The notes beneath the pieces were generated by a model, which made no database searches, was not told the DNA's origin, and saw only the letters and a program-made list of their open reading frames with translations. From Bifidobacterium sp. ESL0745 (GTDB lineage Bacteria > Actinomycetota > Actinomycetes > Actinomycetales > Bifidobacteriaceae): a stretch of 64,000 nucleotides of DNA. Positions within the stretch are counted from its first letter, which is position 1. Each line of letters begins with the position of its first letter. Of this stretch, positions 36,374-45,414 are shown in pieces. The position numbers and the translations under genes are program-made. The stretch spans positions 62,001-126,000 of the forward strand of contig NZ_JAQTHX010000001.1 in NCBI RefSeq assembly GCF_029433335.1, written 5' to 3'.

Positions 36374-37438
36374 CTATGCGGTCCCGTTGTGTTTTCGTTC
36401 CCCATAAATGGTAAGTGCTTCATGCCATGAATGCGTATGATATTTGCCCATGATATGGCTGCGATGGGAATATACGGTATTGGTTGAAATGCTGAGACAT
36501 TCGGCGACTTCATCGGTTTCCATTCCCTGTGAACATAAATTGATGACGCGGAGCTCACTCGGTGAAAGAGGGATTTCTTTTAGATTCAGAGATGAGTGAG
36601 CGACCATGGTGCCTTGTGCTTTTGCGAGGTCGTGTTTCATAAGACATTGATTTTTAAGACCCGTCGGATCGGGTTTCTCTTCCGCTGCGAATCGTTCGCT
36701 GTTGCGCCCGTTCTCGTCTCTATTCGACCTTTGAACTGCTGTGTTCGGATTTAAAGAATAACGTACTTGATGGAATTTGTTGTTGTTTGTGGCTTCATCA
36801 TGCTTTTGTCCATTGATTCCCTGCGGACTGCCGGCGCTCCCGCCTTCGGCCGATGCGTGATGGGGGCTGTGCGATTTCCGATTTCGTTGCCTGCGTTGTC
36901 TGCCGGTTTCCTGACTTGCCCGATACGTTGCAGGAGTTCCCCTTACTGACACCGTTCGATTCACCTGATGGGCTGCTGAAGTTCTTCTCATCGGTTCCGC
37001 CTGACCGGTCCGATGCCGAGGTGTCTTTTCGCTGTAAATCGCATTGACGATTGAAGGCAACTCGTGGTTGAGGGTGGCTTTGTCGATGATGCAATGAAGG
37101 TGTTGCAAATAAACCAGCGTGTGGACGTATCGATCGATGTGTGCGGTTATGCCGATGATAATGATATCCGGTTGAGCGTTTTTAATTTCCTCCAACACCG
37201 TTTCCTTGGCGTTTTCGACCAGGGAAATGTCTATGATGACCACGTCGGTTCGCTGAAGACTATAGACGCATTGATGAATGCCCACATCCAATTTCGTTGT
37301 GTTCCAGATGTTGACGTGGCAGCCGTTCCGATTTTGGACACGACTGACGATGCCGACTTCGTGTTCTAGGGCACAAGGATCATCATCGATGATGCCGATG
37401 CGCAGCTCGCGTCTTTGCGGGTATGATTTCTCTTTCAT
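36374..37438 (-). CDS. Orphan response regulator with a LuxR/GerE-type DNA-binding domain
   Basis: A 354-residue protein. The receiver domain (1-125) has the acidic pair in GIIDDD (18-19), the phosphoacceptor Asp70 in DVVIIDISL and a Lys in IIDKATL, so it should be phosphorylatable. A linker of about 150 residues, rich in Arg, Gln, Asn, Ser and His, is unusually long. The C-terminal LuxR helix-turn-helix (LSPSELRVINLCSQGMETDE, then VAECLSISTNTVYSHRSHI) spans about 290-345. No histidine kinase is adjacent. Codon use is AT-richer than in neighbours. Two strong dyads lie just upstream and may be autoregulatory sites. Confidence 0.82.
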   Translation of the reverse strand: MKEKSYPQRRELRIGIIDDDPCALEHEVGIVSRVQNRNGCHVNIWNTTKLDVGIHQCVYSLQRTDVVIIDISLVENAKETVLEEIKNAQPDIIIIGITAHIDRYVHTLVYLQHLHCIIDKATLNHELPSIVNAIYSEKTPRHRTGQAEPMRRTSAAHQVNRTVSVRGTPATYRASQETGRQRRQRNRKSHSPHHASAEGGSAGSPQGINGQKHDEATNNNKFHQVRYSLNPNTAVQRSNRDENGRNSERFAAEEKPDPTGLKNQCLMKHDLAKAQGTMVAHSSLNLKEIPLSPSELRVINLCSQGMETDEVAECLSISTNTVYSHRSHIMGKYHTHSWHEALTIYGERKHNGTA

Positions 37439-37936
37439 GGATTCATTTTATACAACACATATTTAAATACCTAATTATTTTAATAAAATTCAAGATTTCT
37501 TGATTTCTTTTCCGCAATCGAATTTAAATTTGACTTTTAAGAATAAAGTGCAAATCAAGATTTGCTTTTTGGTCGGATTCGGTTTTGTCAGCATCTCGCG
37601 AGTCAGGGGAGGGAAGTGTTTGGTGGCGCACTGTTCGGTTCTCATGTCTCCCGTATTCTCTCAGGAGGCTGGAGCTCCATATCTCTTAGCGTTTGGGCTT
37701 CGTTTCGCTGGTTGGTGGGTTTGCCGAAATCCTGTACTTGGTGTTTTCGAATCTGGTTGACGCAGATATCTTGCCGATTTGTACAGATGCTGTAAGAGTG
37801 TCGATTTTGCAATATTGCCGGTTGCCTTGAGTCTGTCGTTGCTTGATTGCCTTAAAACCGCATGTTTTATTGGGTGTTCGGTTTTGTTTACCGAAATTAA
37901 CTTTTATGTTCATATAATTAGACCAGTAATTACAGA
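37439..37936. other. AT-rich intergenic region upstream of the galactoside operon
   Basis: About 500 bp with short frames that lack ribosome sites and recognisable products. It holds the dyads at 37460-37565 and, at its right end, leads into the operon promoter. I found no RNA gene. Confidence 0.4.
37460..37565. promoter_or_regulatory. Dyads upstream of the response regulator gene
   Basis: TATTTAAATA (37460-37469), TCAAGA-TT-TCTTGA (37490-37503), AATTTAAATT (37521-37530) and the perfect GCAAATC-AA-GATTTGC (37550-37565). Centres are 32, 29 and 32 bp apart. The two AT-only dyads could be chance in this AT-rich stretch; the other two are 61 bp apart and convincing. Confidence 0.45.
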
Positions 37937-37968
37937 TTGACAAACAAATGCAACTCTGTACCATGGTA
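37937..37968 (+). promoter_or_regulatory. Candidate promoter with operator over the -10 box (galactoside operon)
   Basis: TTGACA at 37937-37942 and TACCAT at 37959-37964 are spaced 16 nt. The palindrome TACCATGGTA (37959-37968) covers the -10 element. A related half-site (GGTTGTACCAAG) follows about 20 bp later. LacI-family control by the downstream regulator is the natural reading, with a 5' leader of about 135 nt. Confidence 0.5.
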
Positions 37969-38105
37969 AACGTAACTGATACACGGTTGTACCAAGCGAT
38001 TGAGTATCCAAAAAAACAAAGCTTCGTGAGAGCCAATCGACTGATAGCGAACTCAAACAAAGCTGACAGACGTAATACAAAGGTACGATGCAAAGGAGTC
38101 GAAAA

Positions 38106-39458
38106 ATGAGTAACGTGAAGAAGGCCGTTGCGGTTGCAGCCGCCGCAGCGACGATGATTGGTCTGGCCGGCTGCGGCTCTTCCAATTCGAGCAGCAGCGG
38201 AAGCAAGGGCTCGGACGACAAGGGCGAACTGGTCTTTTGGGGTTGGGACACCGGAGACTCGATGAAGAAGATCATCGAGAACTTTGAAAAAGACAACCCT
38301 GGAATCACCGTGAAGTTCAACAACACCGGCACCGCCGAGAAAACCTCGACGGCATTGAGCAATGCGGTCGCGGCAAAGAAGGGCATCCCCGACGTGGTGA
38401 TGCTCGAGGACCCGACGGTCACCCAATTCGCGGTAACCGGCGATCTGGCGGACCTGAGCCAGTTCGGCGCGGACAAGCTGGCCGACGATTTCACCGAAGG
38501 CCCGTGGAACAAACTGCAATATAACAACAAGGCCTACGCGTTGCCCGTCGATGCGGGCCCGGAAATGTTCTTCTACAACAAGGCCATTTTTGACAAGGCC
38601 GGTGTCGACGGCGAGTCGATCAAGACCTGGGACGATTACTATGAGGCGGCCAAAAAAGTCAAGGCTGCCGGTTCCTATATCACCAACAGCTCAGGAAGCT
38701 CAGGCGATTACCAGCCCTTCACCGCACAGGTATGGCAGGCTGGTGCAAAGCCTTGGAAGGTCGATGGCGAGAAGATCACCATCGATATGACCAAGGATTC
38801 GGGAATGAAGAGGTACATCGAATTCCGCCAGAAGTTGATCGATGAGGACCTTATTGACCTGAAGACCGCGAACTGGTCGGACGAATGGAACCGTGAGTTG
38901 AACGACGGCACCATCGCCTCACTGACCATCGGCGCCTGGATGCCGGTCAACCTCATCAGCGGTGCGCCCGATCAGAAGGGCAACTGGCGTGTGGGTGCGC
39001 TTCCCCAGTGGGAAGCCGGCAAACAGGTCTCCGCAGAAGACGGCGGTTCGGCGCTCGCCGTGCCCAAGGCCGGCAAGTCGCAGGCTGCGGCCTACAAGTT
39101 CGTGAAGTATATGACCCACGGTGCCGGTGCCCAACAGATGGCCGACACGGGCACGTTCAGCAGCTTGAAGAAGATCCTCAATTCCAGCTCCTTCACCGAC
39201 CCGAACACCGAGGCCAACAAGAAGGTCAATGAATACTTCGGCGGACAGAACGTCAACAAGATTCTGGCCGAAGGTGCGCAGCGTCCCGTCGAGAAGTTCC
39301 AGTACCTGCCGTACAACCCGTTTGCCCAGACCGCTTTTGGCGATGAGATCTCCAAGGCATATAGCAAGAACATCACGCTGGAGAAGGCCATGCAGAACTA
39401 TGCGCACAAGCTTGCCGACCATGGCAAGGAAGAAGGCTATAGCGTAACCCTGAAATGA
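38106..39458 (+). CDS. ABC sugar transporter, substrate-binding lipoprotein
   Basis: A 450-residue extracellular solute-binding protein of the CUT1 (MalE-like, family 1) type. The signal peptide ends in the lipobox LAGC (MSNVKKAVAVAAAAATMIGL then AGCGSS), so the mature protein is lipid-anchored. A Ser/Gly linker follows. ELVFWGWDTGDSMKKIIENF is the typical first strand and helix, and LPVDAGPEMFFYNKAIFDKAG the hinge-side signature. AAAGGAG just upstream fixes ATG 38106. It leads an operon with two permeases, a GH42 beta-galactosidase and a LacI regulator, so the ligand is probably a galacto-oligosaccharide. No ATPase is encoded here; bifidobacteria commonly share one MsmK-like ATPase. Confidence 0.92.
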   Translation: MSNVKKAVAVAAAAATMIGLAGCGSSNSSSSGSKGSDDKGELVFWGWDTGDSMKKIIENFEKDNPGITVKFNNTGTAEKTSTALSNAVAAKKGIPDVVMLEDPTVTQFAVTGDLADLSQFGADKLADDFTEGPWNKLQYNNKAYALPVDAGPEMFFYNKAIFDKAGVDGESIKTWDDYYEAAKKVKAAGSYITNSSGSSGDYQPFTAQVWQAGAKPWKVDGEKITIDMTKDSGMKRYIEFRQKLIDEDLIDLKTANWSDEWNRELNDGTIASLTIGAWMPVNLISGAPDQKGNWRVGALPQWEAGKQVSAEDGGSALAVPKAGKSQAAAYKFVKYMTHGAGAQQMADTGTFSSLKKILNSSSFTDPNTEANKKVNEYFGGQNVNKILAEGAQRPVEKFQYLPYNPFAQTAFGDEISKAYSKNITLEKAMQNYAHKLADHGKEEGYSVTLK

Positions 39459-39482
39459 TGCGCCTGACGGCACAACAAAATG

Positions 39483-39522
39483 AGCGGAGAAGATCGTGGC
39501 ACGGCTAACGTTCTTCTCCGCT
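39483..39522 (+). terminator. Intra-operon hairpin between the binding-protein and first permease genes
   Basis: AGCGGAGAAGA (39483-39493) and TCTTCTCCGCT (39512-39522) form a perfect 11-bp stem with an 18-nt loop. No T run follows. Such hairpins commonly cause partial termination or stabilise the upstream mRNA so that the binding protein is made in excess. Confidence 0.65.
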
Positions 39523-39541
39523 ATTACGAAGGAGTGTATTT

Positions 39542-40528
39542 TTGTCAACGAAAATAGCTAAGGATGGCGCCGGAGGGGTTCCCGCTGACGTCGACCTGGG
39601 CGATGGTGCCGCGACCTCGACGGTTTCGGTGTCGAAAAAGCCTGAGGTGCAGGCCAACAGACATCGTGTGGATTGGCGGGGATGGAAGTTCCTCTGGCCG
39701 TTTGTGCTGGTGTTCATGTTCGTGTTCGTGATTCCGGTGCTGTACGCGATCTATCTGTCGTTCTTCCAGTCGAAGATGATCGGCGGCACCGTATTCGTCG
39801 GTTTCCAGAACTATGTGCGTCTTTTCCATGATGGCCAATTCTGGAGTTCGGTGTGGCGCGTGACGCTTTTCACCATCGTGCAGGTGCCGATCATGCTGTG
39901 CCTGGCGGCCTTGCTGGCGCTGGCTTTGGATTCGATGAAGCTGCATGGCACCAAGTTCTTCCGCATCTCGACCTTCCTTCCCTACGCGGTGCCGGCGGTG
40001 GTCTCCACGCTGGTGTGGGGGTTCATGTACGGAGCGAAATACGGCCTTGTCGGTTCGCTCAACGGTTGGTTGGGAACGCACTTGGACGTGTTGCAGCCCA
40101 GCGTGCTTCTGGCGGCGATCGGGAACATCAACACCTGGGAATTCACCGGTTACAACATGCTGATCTTCTATTCCTCGCTTTCCACGATTCCGCATTCGCT
40201 TTATGAGGCGGCGTCGATTGACGGGGCGAGCGAGTGGCAGACCATCCGCAAGATCAAGATGCCGGAGCTCAAAGGCAGCCTGGCCATCACGGTGATCTTC
40301 AGCATCATCGGCAGCTTCCAGCTGTTCAACGAACCGAGCATCATGCAGAATATGGTGCCGGGCAACGCCATCACCACCTATTACACCCCCAACATGTACG
40401 CCTACAATCTGAGCTTTACCGGCGGTCAAAGCAATTACGCCGCGGCGCTGGCCATTGTGATGGCCGTGATCACCATGGTGATCGCCTACGCGGTGCAGCT
40501 CAAAAGCATGAAGGAGCAGATGAAATGA
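39542..40528 (+). CDS. ABC sugar transporter permease (MalF/UgpA-like)
   Basis: A 328-residue inner-membrane permease of the CUT1 importer. After a cytoplasmic N-terminus of about 50 residues come helices beginning FLWPFVLVFMFVFVIPVLYAIY. The coupling-helix EAA motif is SLYEAASIDGASEWQTIRKIKMPELKG. The start is a TTG at 39542, seven nt after AAGGAG; no ATG fits as well. Its last codons overlap the next permease gene by four bases (ATGA), so the two are translated together. It pairs with the adjacent permease to form the channel. Confidence 0.92.
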   Translation: MSTKIAKDGAGGVPADVDLGDGAATSTVSVSKKPEVQANRHRVDWRGWKFLWPFVLVFMFVFVIPVLYAIYLSFFQSKMIGGTVFVGFQNYVRLFHDGQFWSSVWRVTLFTIVQVPIMLCLAALLALALDSMKLHGTKFFRISTFLPYAVPAVVSTLVWGFMYGAKYGLVGSLNGWLGTHLDVLQPSVLLAAIGNINTWEFTGYNMLIFYSSLSTIPHSLYEAASIDGASEWQTIRKIKMPELKGSLAITVIFSIIGSFQLFNEPSIMQNMVPGNAITTYYTPNMYAYNLSFTGGQSNYAAALAIVMAVITMVIAYAVQLKSMKEQMK

Positions 40529-41538
40529 GCGACGCCACCACCATTCAGCCACAGGTCGGCCGTCTGAGCTCCTCCGAACTGAAAGCGCAGGAACGCGCGG
40601 CCAAAAGGGCCGAGAAGGCGCGGCAGCATCAAATCGCAAAAGACGAGGCGGCTGAGCGCAAACGAAGCGCGAAGAACGGGTTCAGCAACCCCGACAACCC
40701 GCGTCGTAGCTGGACGTTGACGTTTGTCGTCGGTATTTTCGCGATCTACTGCCTTTTCCCGTTCGTCTATCTGCTGATCAATTCCACGAAGACGCAGTCT
40801 GATTTCACTTCGACATTCGGCTTGGGATTCGGCCATTCCTTCGCGCTTTGGGACAATCTCAAAGAGGTTTTCACCTATCAGGATGGAATATTCGGCCGCT
40901 GGCTTTTGAACACCCTGTTTTACGTGTTGGTGGGCGCGGGTGGTGCCACATTGCTGGCGATCATGGGCGGTTACGCGTTGGCCAAGTTCCGCTTTCCGGG
41001 GCGTAAGGCCGTTTTCGCCGTGGTCATCGGCGCAATCTCGGTGCCGGGCATCGCGTTGGCGGTCCCGCAGTTTCTCCTTTTCGCCAAGCTGGGACTTACC
41101 AACACGCCTTGGGCGATGATATTGCCGAGTCTCATATCGCCGTTCGGTCTCTACCTGATGTGGATTTTCAGCGAACAGGCCGTGCCGACCGAGCTCATCG
41201 AGGCGGCGCGTGTGGATGGGGCGGGCGAGTTCCGTACCTTCTTCACCATCGCATTGCCGCTGCTTGCGCCGGGAATCGTGACGACCGCGCTCTTCACGAT
41301 TGTGGCGACATGGAACAACTACTTCCTGCCGCTGATCATGCTGAAGGATTCGGACTGGTACCCGCTGACGATTGGTCTGAACCTGTGGAAGGACCAGGCA
41401 TCCACCGCCGGCGGCAAAGCCATCCAGAACCTGGTGATCACCGGTTCGCTGGTCACGATTATCCCGCTGGTCATCGCGTTTCTCCTTTTGCAGAAGTACT
41501 GGCAGTCCGGTCTCGCCGCAGGTGCCGTCAAAGAATAA
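40525..41538 (+). CDS. ABC sugar transporter permease (MalG/UgpE-like)
   Basis: A 337-residue partner permease. A basic N-terminus of about 65 residues (many Lys, Arg and Ala) precedes the first helix, LTFVVGIFAIYCLFPFVYLL. Further helices include the ALAKFRFPGR junction, and the EAA motif is ELIEAARVDGAGEFRTFFTI. The frame is open far upstream in a frame shadowing the previous gene; ATG 40525 overlapping the upstream stop, with GGAG nearby, is the true start. A gap of 212 bp separates it from the beta-galactosidase gene. Confidence 0.92.
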   Translation: MSDATTIQPQVGRLSSSELKAQERAAKRAEKARQHQIAKDEAAERKRSAKNGFSNPDNPRRSWTLTFVVGIFAIYCLFPFVYLLINSTKTQSDFTSTFGLGFGHSFALWDNLKEVFTYQDGIFGRWLLNTLFYVLVGAGGATLLAIMGGYALAKFRFPGRKAVFAVVIGAISVPGIALAVPQFLLFAKLGLTNTPWAMILPSLISPFGLYLMWIFSEQAVPTELIEAARVDGAGEFRTFFTIALPLLAPGIVTTALFTIVATWNNYFLPLIMLKDSDWYPLTIGLNLWKDQASTAGGKAIQNLVITGSLVTIIPLVIAFLLLQKYWQSGLAAGAVKE

Positions 41539-41644
41539 ATCGCGGTGTCAAAAAATCGTGATGTATGTGTTTGCGGGTGTCTTCTTCGTTTACGGTTTCG
41601 TCCATTCCGTGCAGACATTTTGGATTGATGAGATAATGAAAAAT

Positions 41645-41663
41645 ATCGGTCGAGGGTACCGAT
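41645..41663. promoter_or_regulatory. ATCGGT-N7-ACCGAT dyad before the beta-galactosidase gene
   Basis: A 19-bp dyad lies 88 bp before the GH42 start, in the 212-bp gap after the permease genes. It may be an operator for an internal promoter. It differs from the TACCATGGTA palindrome at the operon front, so the same regulator need not bind both. Confidence 0.35.
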
Positions 41664-41750
41664 GAAGCGTTGATCACTGACCCCGGTGAAGATATCCGCT
41701 TGCAATACAACTTCGTATCTATAGTCGATTTTAATAAGGAATAATCAAAT

Positions 41751-44027
41751 ATGCCTGTCCCAGACGAATCAACATTGAGCCGCGACGGCAAAGGTCACCG
41801 CCGTATGTTCCGATGGCCGAAATTGCTGACGCCTGACGGACGGGACATCGCTTACGGCGGCGACTACAATCCCGACCAATGGCCGGAAGATGTTTGGGAT
41901 GACGACATTCGCCTGATGAAAGAAGCCGGCGTCAACGTCGTGGCGTTGGGTATTTTCAGCTGGGGCCGTATCCAGCAGGACCCGCAGACTTGGGATTTTG
42001 ATTGGCTCGACCGCATCGTCGACAAGCTCGGCAAAGCCGGAATCGCCGTGAACATGTCATCTGCCACGGCGACAGCCCCGATGTGGCTGTATGAAAAGCA
42101 CCCCGAGGTGCTTCCCGTCGAGTCCGATGGAACCGTTATCCGCCCCGGTTCCCGGCAGTCGTGGAGTCCGTCAAGCCCGGTTTTCCGCAAGTACGCATTG
42201 GCGATGTGCCGCAAAATGGCCGAACGGTATGGCGATAACCCTTACGTCGTCTCATGGCATGTGGGCAACGAGTATGGCTGGAACAACCGCAACGACTACA
42301 GCAAAGACTCCCTTAATGCTTTCCGCGAGTGGTGCAAAAAGCGTTATGGCACTATCGAGGCCGTCAACGAGGCTTGGGGCACGGCGTTCTGGTCCCAGCA
42401 GGTGCGTTCCTTCGACCAGATCGAGCTGCCGATGCATCCCGGCGATGATGCCATGGTCAATCCGAGCCTCCAACTCGATTTCGAACGGTTCGGCAGTGAT
42501 GCCTTGAAGGATTTCTATATCGCCGAGCGCGATGCCATTGCCGGAATCTGCCCCGACAAGCCATTGACCACGAATTTTATGGTGTCGGTCGATCAGTGCG
42601 TTATGGATTATGCCGATTGGAGCGACGAAGTGGATTTCATCGCCAACGACCAGTATTTCGAGGCCGGCGGCAGACATCTCGATACGTTGCTGTGCGGCGA
42701 CGCGTTGGTGGATTCCCTTTCGCTTCGCAAACCGTGGTATCTGATGGAACATTCGACGTCGGCGGTGCAGTGGAAGCCGGTCAACGCACGCAAGCGAGGC
42801 GGTGAATTGGTACGCGACGCCATGGCGCATGTGGCCATGGGCGCCGATGCCGTCAATTTCTTCCAATGGAGGCAGTCGCAGGCCGGTTCCGAGGCATTCC
42901 ATTCCGCGATGGTTCCACACGCCGGGGAACAGACCAAGGTATTCCGTGAGGTGTGCGAGCTGGGCGGCATATTGGGAAAGCTCTCGAAAGCCGGCGTGCA
43001 GGGCACCGAGCTCGAGCAGTGCGGAACGGCCATCGTTTTCGACGCCGAATCCGAGTGGGCGACGAAATGCAAAACATTACCCACTACCAAACTTGATCAT
43101 TGGGGCCTTGTCGGCGCGTGGTATAGCGCTTTTCTGGATATCGGCCTGCGAGCGGATGTAATACCGTTACGTGCTGATTCCAGTGGTTACTCCACGATTA
43201 TCCTGCCGGGTGTCTTGGCACTTTCGGCCCAACAGACGAAGCGCATCGAGCAATTTGTGGCGGAAGGCGGCACGCTGGTCGTCGATTATTCCACGGGTCT
43301 TGTCGATGAACGTTTCCATGTCGGGCTTGGCGGTTATCCGGGTGCCGGTGACGGTCTGTTGCGCCAAGTGCTGGGCGTGACCGGCGAGGAGTTCAATATT
43401 CTTGGCCCCATCGACGGCGAACCGGATGAAGTTCGGCTTTCCAACGGTGCCGTTTCAAAGCTGTGGCAGACGGTCGTCGGTTCCCATGTCGGGTCGGCGG
43501 AAGTGCTCGCCACCTATCAGGGCAGTGAAGCCAAGGACTGGGAGCTTGAGGGTATGCCCGCCATCACCCGCAATACGTACGGAAAAGGCAGGGCCTACTA
43601 TATCGGCTGTGATCTCGACGGCGCTGCGCTGGTTTCGTTGCTGCGACAATATGGGGATCTGGCCAGTGCACATGAGGATTGTGGACGCGGCTTTGACGGA
43701 TTCAACGGACAGGACCAAGCCGGCAACGGCGTCCGTGATCAGGCGCCGGGTTACAGCGACAATGGGCAGTCCGCACTGGGCAATTTGGTCCATATCCGCC
43801 GTCGAGGCGACAGGCATGTTTTCGATTTCTATTTCACCCGTGGTGCCGGACCGGCCGAAGTCGAGCATATCAATGGGGAGGTGCTGTTCGTATACCGCGG
43901 ACATTCCCGGGATGCCGAAGGCGGGGTACGCACGTCCTTGCAAAACACAAGTGCGGAGCGGGGCGTGAGCGAAGCACATTATATTCTTGAGCGGAACGGA
44001 ATATTGGTAACCAGACAAACGTATTGA
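41751..44027 (+). CDS. Beta-galactosidase, glycoside hydrolase family 42
   Basis: A 758-residue retaining beta-galactosidase without signal peptide, acting in the cytoplasm on imported galactosides. The N-terminal TIM barrel begins YGGDYNPDQWPEDVW. The acid/base Glu is residue 174 in WHVGNEYG and the nucleophile Glu 333 in LMEHSTSAVQW. The trimerisation (Rossmann-like) domain begins near 430 and a C-terminal beta domain near 690. Length is within the GH42 range for bifidobacteria (about 690-760). AAGGAA precedes ATG 41751. The gene arrangement recalls the galacto-oligosaccharide (gos-type) loci of bifidobacteria, but the exact substrate cannot be read from sequence. Confidence 0.95.
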   Translation: MPVPDESTLSRDGKGHRRMFRWPKLLTPDGRDIAYGGDYNPDQWPEDVWDDDIRLMKEAGVNVVALGIFSWGRIQQDPQTWDFDWLDRIVDKLGKAGIAVNMSSATATAPMWLYEKHPEVLPVESDGTVIRPGSRQSWSPSSPVFRKYALAMCRKMAERYGDNPYVVSWHVGNEYGWNNRNDYSKDSLNAFREWCKKRYGTIEAVNEAWGTAFWSQQVRSFDQIELPMHPGDDAMVNPSLQLDFERFGSDALKDFYIAERDAIAGICPDKPLTTNFMVSVDQCVMDYADWSDEVDFIANDQYFEAGGRHLDTLLCGDALVDSLSLRKPWYLMEHSTSAVQWKPVNARKRGGELVRDAMAHVAMGADAVNFFQWRQSQAGSEAFHSAMVPHAGEQTKVFREVCELGGILGKLSKAGVQGTELEQCGTAIVFDAESEWATKCKTLPTTKLDHWGLVGAWYSAFLDIGLRADVIPLRADSSGYSTIILPGVLALSAQQTKRIEQFVAEGGTLVVDYSTGLVDERFHVGLGGYPGAGDGLLRQVLGVTGEEFNILGPIDGEPDEVRLSNGAVSKLWQTVVGSHVGSAEVLATYQGSEAKDWELEGMPAITRNTYGKGRAYYIGCDLDGAALVSLLRQYGDLASAHEDCGRGFDGFNGQDQAGNGVRDQAPGYSDNGQSALGNLVHIRRRGDRHVFDFYFTRGAGPAEVEHINGEVLFVYRGHSRDAEGGVRTSLQNTSAERGVSEAHYILERNGILVTRQTY

Positions 44028-44060
44028 TGCTACATTAAAAATAAGGCAAGGAGGCTTTAT

Positions 44061-45137
44061 ATGGCATCTGACGAAGAACGCAATGACGCGAATGCCGATC
44101 ACAGGCACGTCACGCTGAGAAATGTCGCCCAGGCCGCCGGGGTGTCGCTCAAAACGGCGTCGAATGTCATCAATGGGACAGGGCGCATGACCGATGCCAC
44201 GCGCGAGCGAGTCAAATCCGTCATCGCGCAAACCGGCTACCGGGTCAACGTCGCCGCCCGCAATCTCAACCGCGGGCTTACCGGATTCATCACGCTCGCG
44301 GTGCCCTCCCTGACCCCGCCTTATCTTGCGGAATTGGCGAACCGCGTAATCGACGAGGCGCGCAAGCGTGATTATTCGGTCTATGTCACCACGTACGCCG
44401 AAGGTTCGGGCAAGGGGGTGCGGGACGTGTTGCACTCGTTCAACCCTTCGGTCTCCGATGGCATCATTCTGTCCATGAGCGAGGTTGAGGACATCTCGCC
44501 GGGGGATTTCGATGTTGACTATCCGCTTGTGGTCGTCGGCTCGCGCACGACATGGGGTCGCGTGGACCATATCACCCCGGATGACGTCGAGGCGGCGGCC
44601 ATGGCAACGCGTTACCTTTTGGATCACGGCAGTTCACGACTTGCGGTGGTAGGCGCTCGTGAGGCTTTGGATGAGCGGAAACTGCGCAATGCCACGGAAG
44701 GCAATGCCCAGCTGCGGCTCAAAGGGATCATCGAGGAATGTCGCCGGCATCACAAGCGGCTCGATCCAGCGCTTATCGGCATCACCCCAAAGGACTGGAC
44801 CATCGGTGCCGGAGTGCAGACGACCCGTCAGATCATCGAAGGCAAGGTTCCATTTGACGGGTTGATTGCCTTGAATGATCAGCTGGCGCTGGGATCGCTG
44901 TCGGCGTTGGCGGCAATGGGTGTCAGGGTCCCCGGTCAGGTGCAGGTCATCGGTTTCGACAACATCGAGGAGTCTGCATATCTTCAGACCCCGTTGACCA
45001 CGATGGATTCGCGTCTGGATTGGACGGCGCCCACAGCGGTGGAACGTCTCATCGGCAGGATTCATGGAACCGTAACGACCCCACAGCTGCTCAAGGTGAA
45101 ATCAAGAATCGTCGTGCGGCAGACGACACGGCCATGA
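44061..45137 (+). CDS. LacI-family transcriptional regulator
   Basis: A 358-residue repressor. The N-terminal LacI helix-turn-helix is VTLRNVAQAAGVSLKTASNV followed by INGTGRMTDATRERV, with the hinge at about residues 60-75. The periplasmic-binding-like effector domain follows, including GFDNIEESAYLQTPLTTM near the C-terminus, the usual LacI landmark. AGGAGG precedes ATG 44061, 33 bp after the beta-galactosidase stop, so it is the last gene of the operon and probably its local repressor, relieved by a galactoside. Candidate operators are at 37959-37968 and 41645-41663. Confidence 0.93.
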   Translation: MASDEERNDANADHRHVTLRNVAQAAGVSLKTASNVINGTGRMTDATRERVKSVIAQTGYRVNVAARNLNRGLTGFITLAVPSLTPPYLAELANRVIDEARKRDYSVYVTTYAEGSGKGVRDVLHSFNPSVSDGIILSMSEVEDISPGDFDVDYPLVVVGSRTTWGRVDHITPDDVEAAAMATRYLLDHGSSRLAVVGAREALDERKLRNATEGNAQLRLKGIIEECRRHHKRLDPALIGITPKDWTIGAGVQTTRQIIEGKVPFDGLIALNDQLALGSLSALAAMGVRVPGQVQVIGFDNIEESAYLQTPLTTMDSRLDWTAPTAVERLIGRIHGTVTTPQLLKVKSRIVVRQTTRP

Positions 45138-45414
45138 ACGTGGCGCTTTCGGTCTGACGGACGATAATTCGGAAACTTGACGATTCGCCGCGCGAACGTT
45201 TCGTGACCGTTATTGGGCATTCAAAATGATAATGATGAGGCACAGGGCCGCTCATAACGGCGTAAAACCCATAAATTTAGCACTTTTGTGATGAATTCTG
45301 TTTGAGGGTGATGTCGTATTCGGCCTACAGTATTGTGTAATAGGCGTTCTGTGGAAGGCATCGTATCGTGACGTTGATGCGTGCGCTAGGATTGCCGCGG
45401 GAAAGGTTTTTTCT

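Noticed and set aside
37500..37795. Short overlapping frames upstream of the galactoside operon
   Set aside because: No ribosome sites, odd Cys/Trp/Phe-rich composition, and no family resemblance.
45228..45236. GATAATGAT resembling half of a Fur box before the CydDC-like gene
   Set aside because: Only one 9-bp half is present; that is expected by chance in an AT-rich gap of this size.
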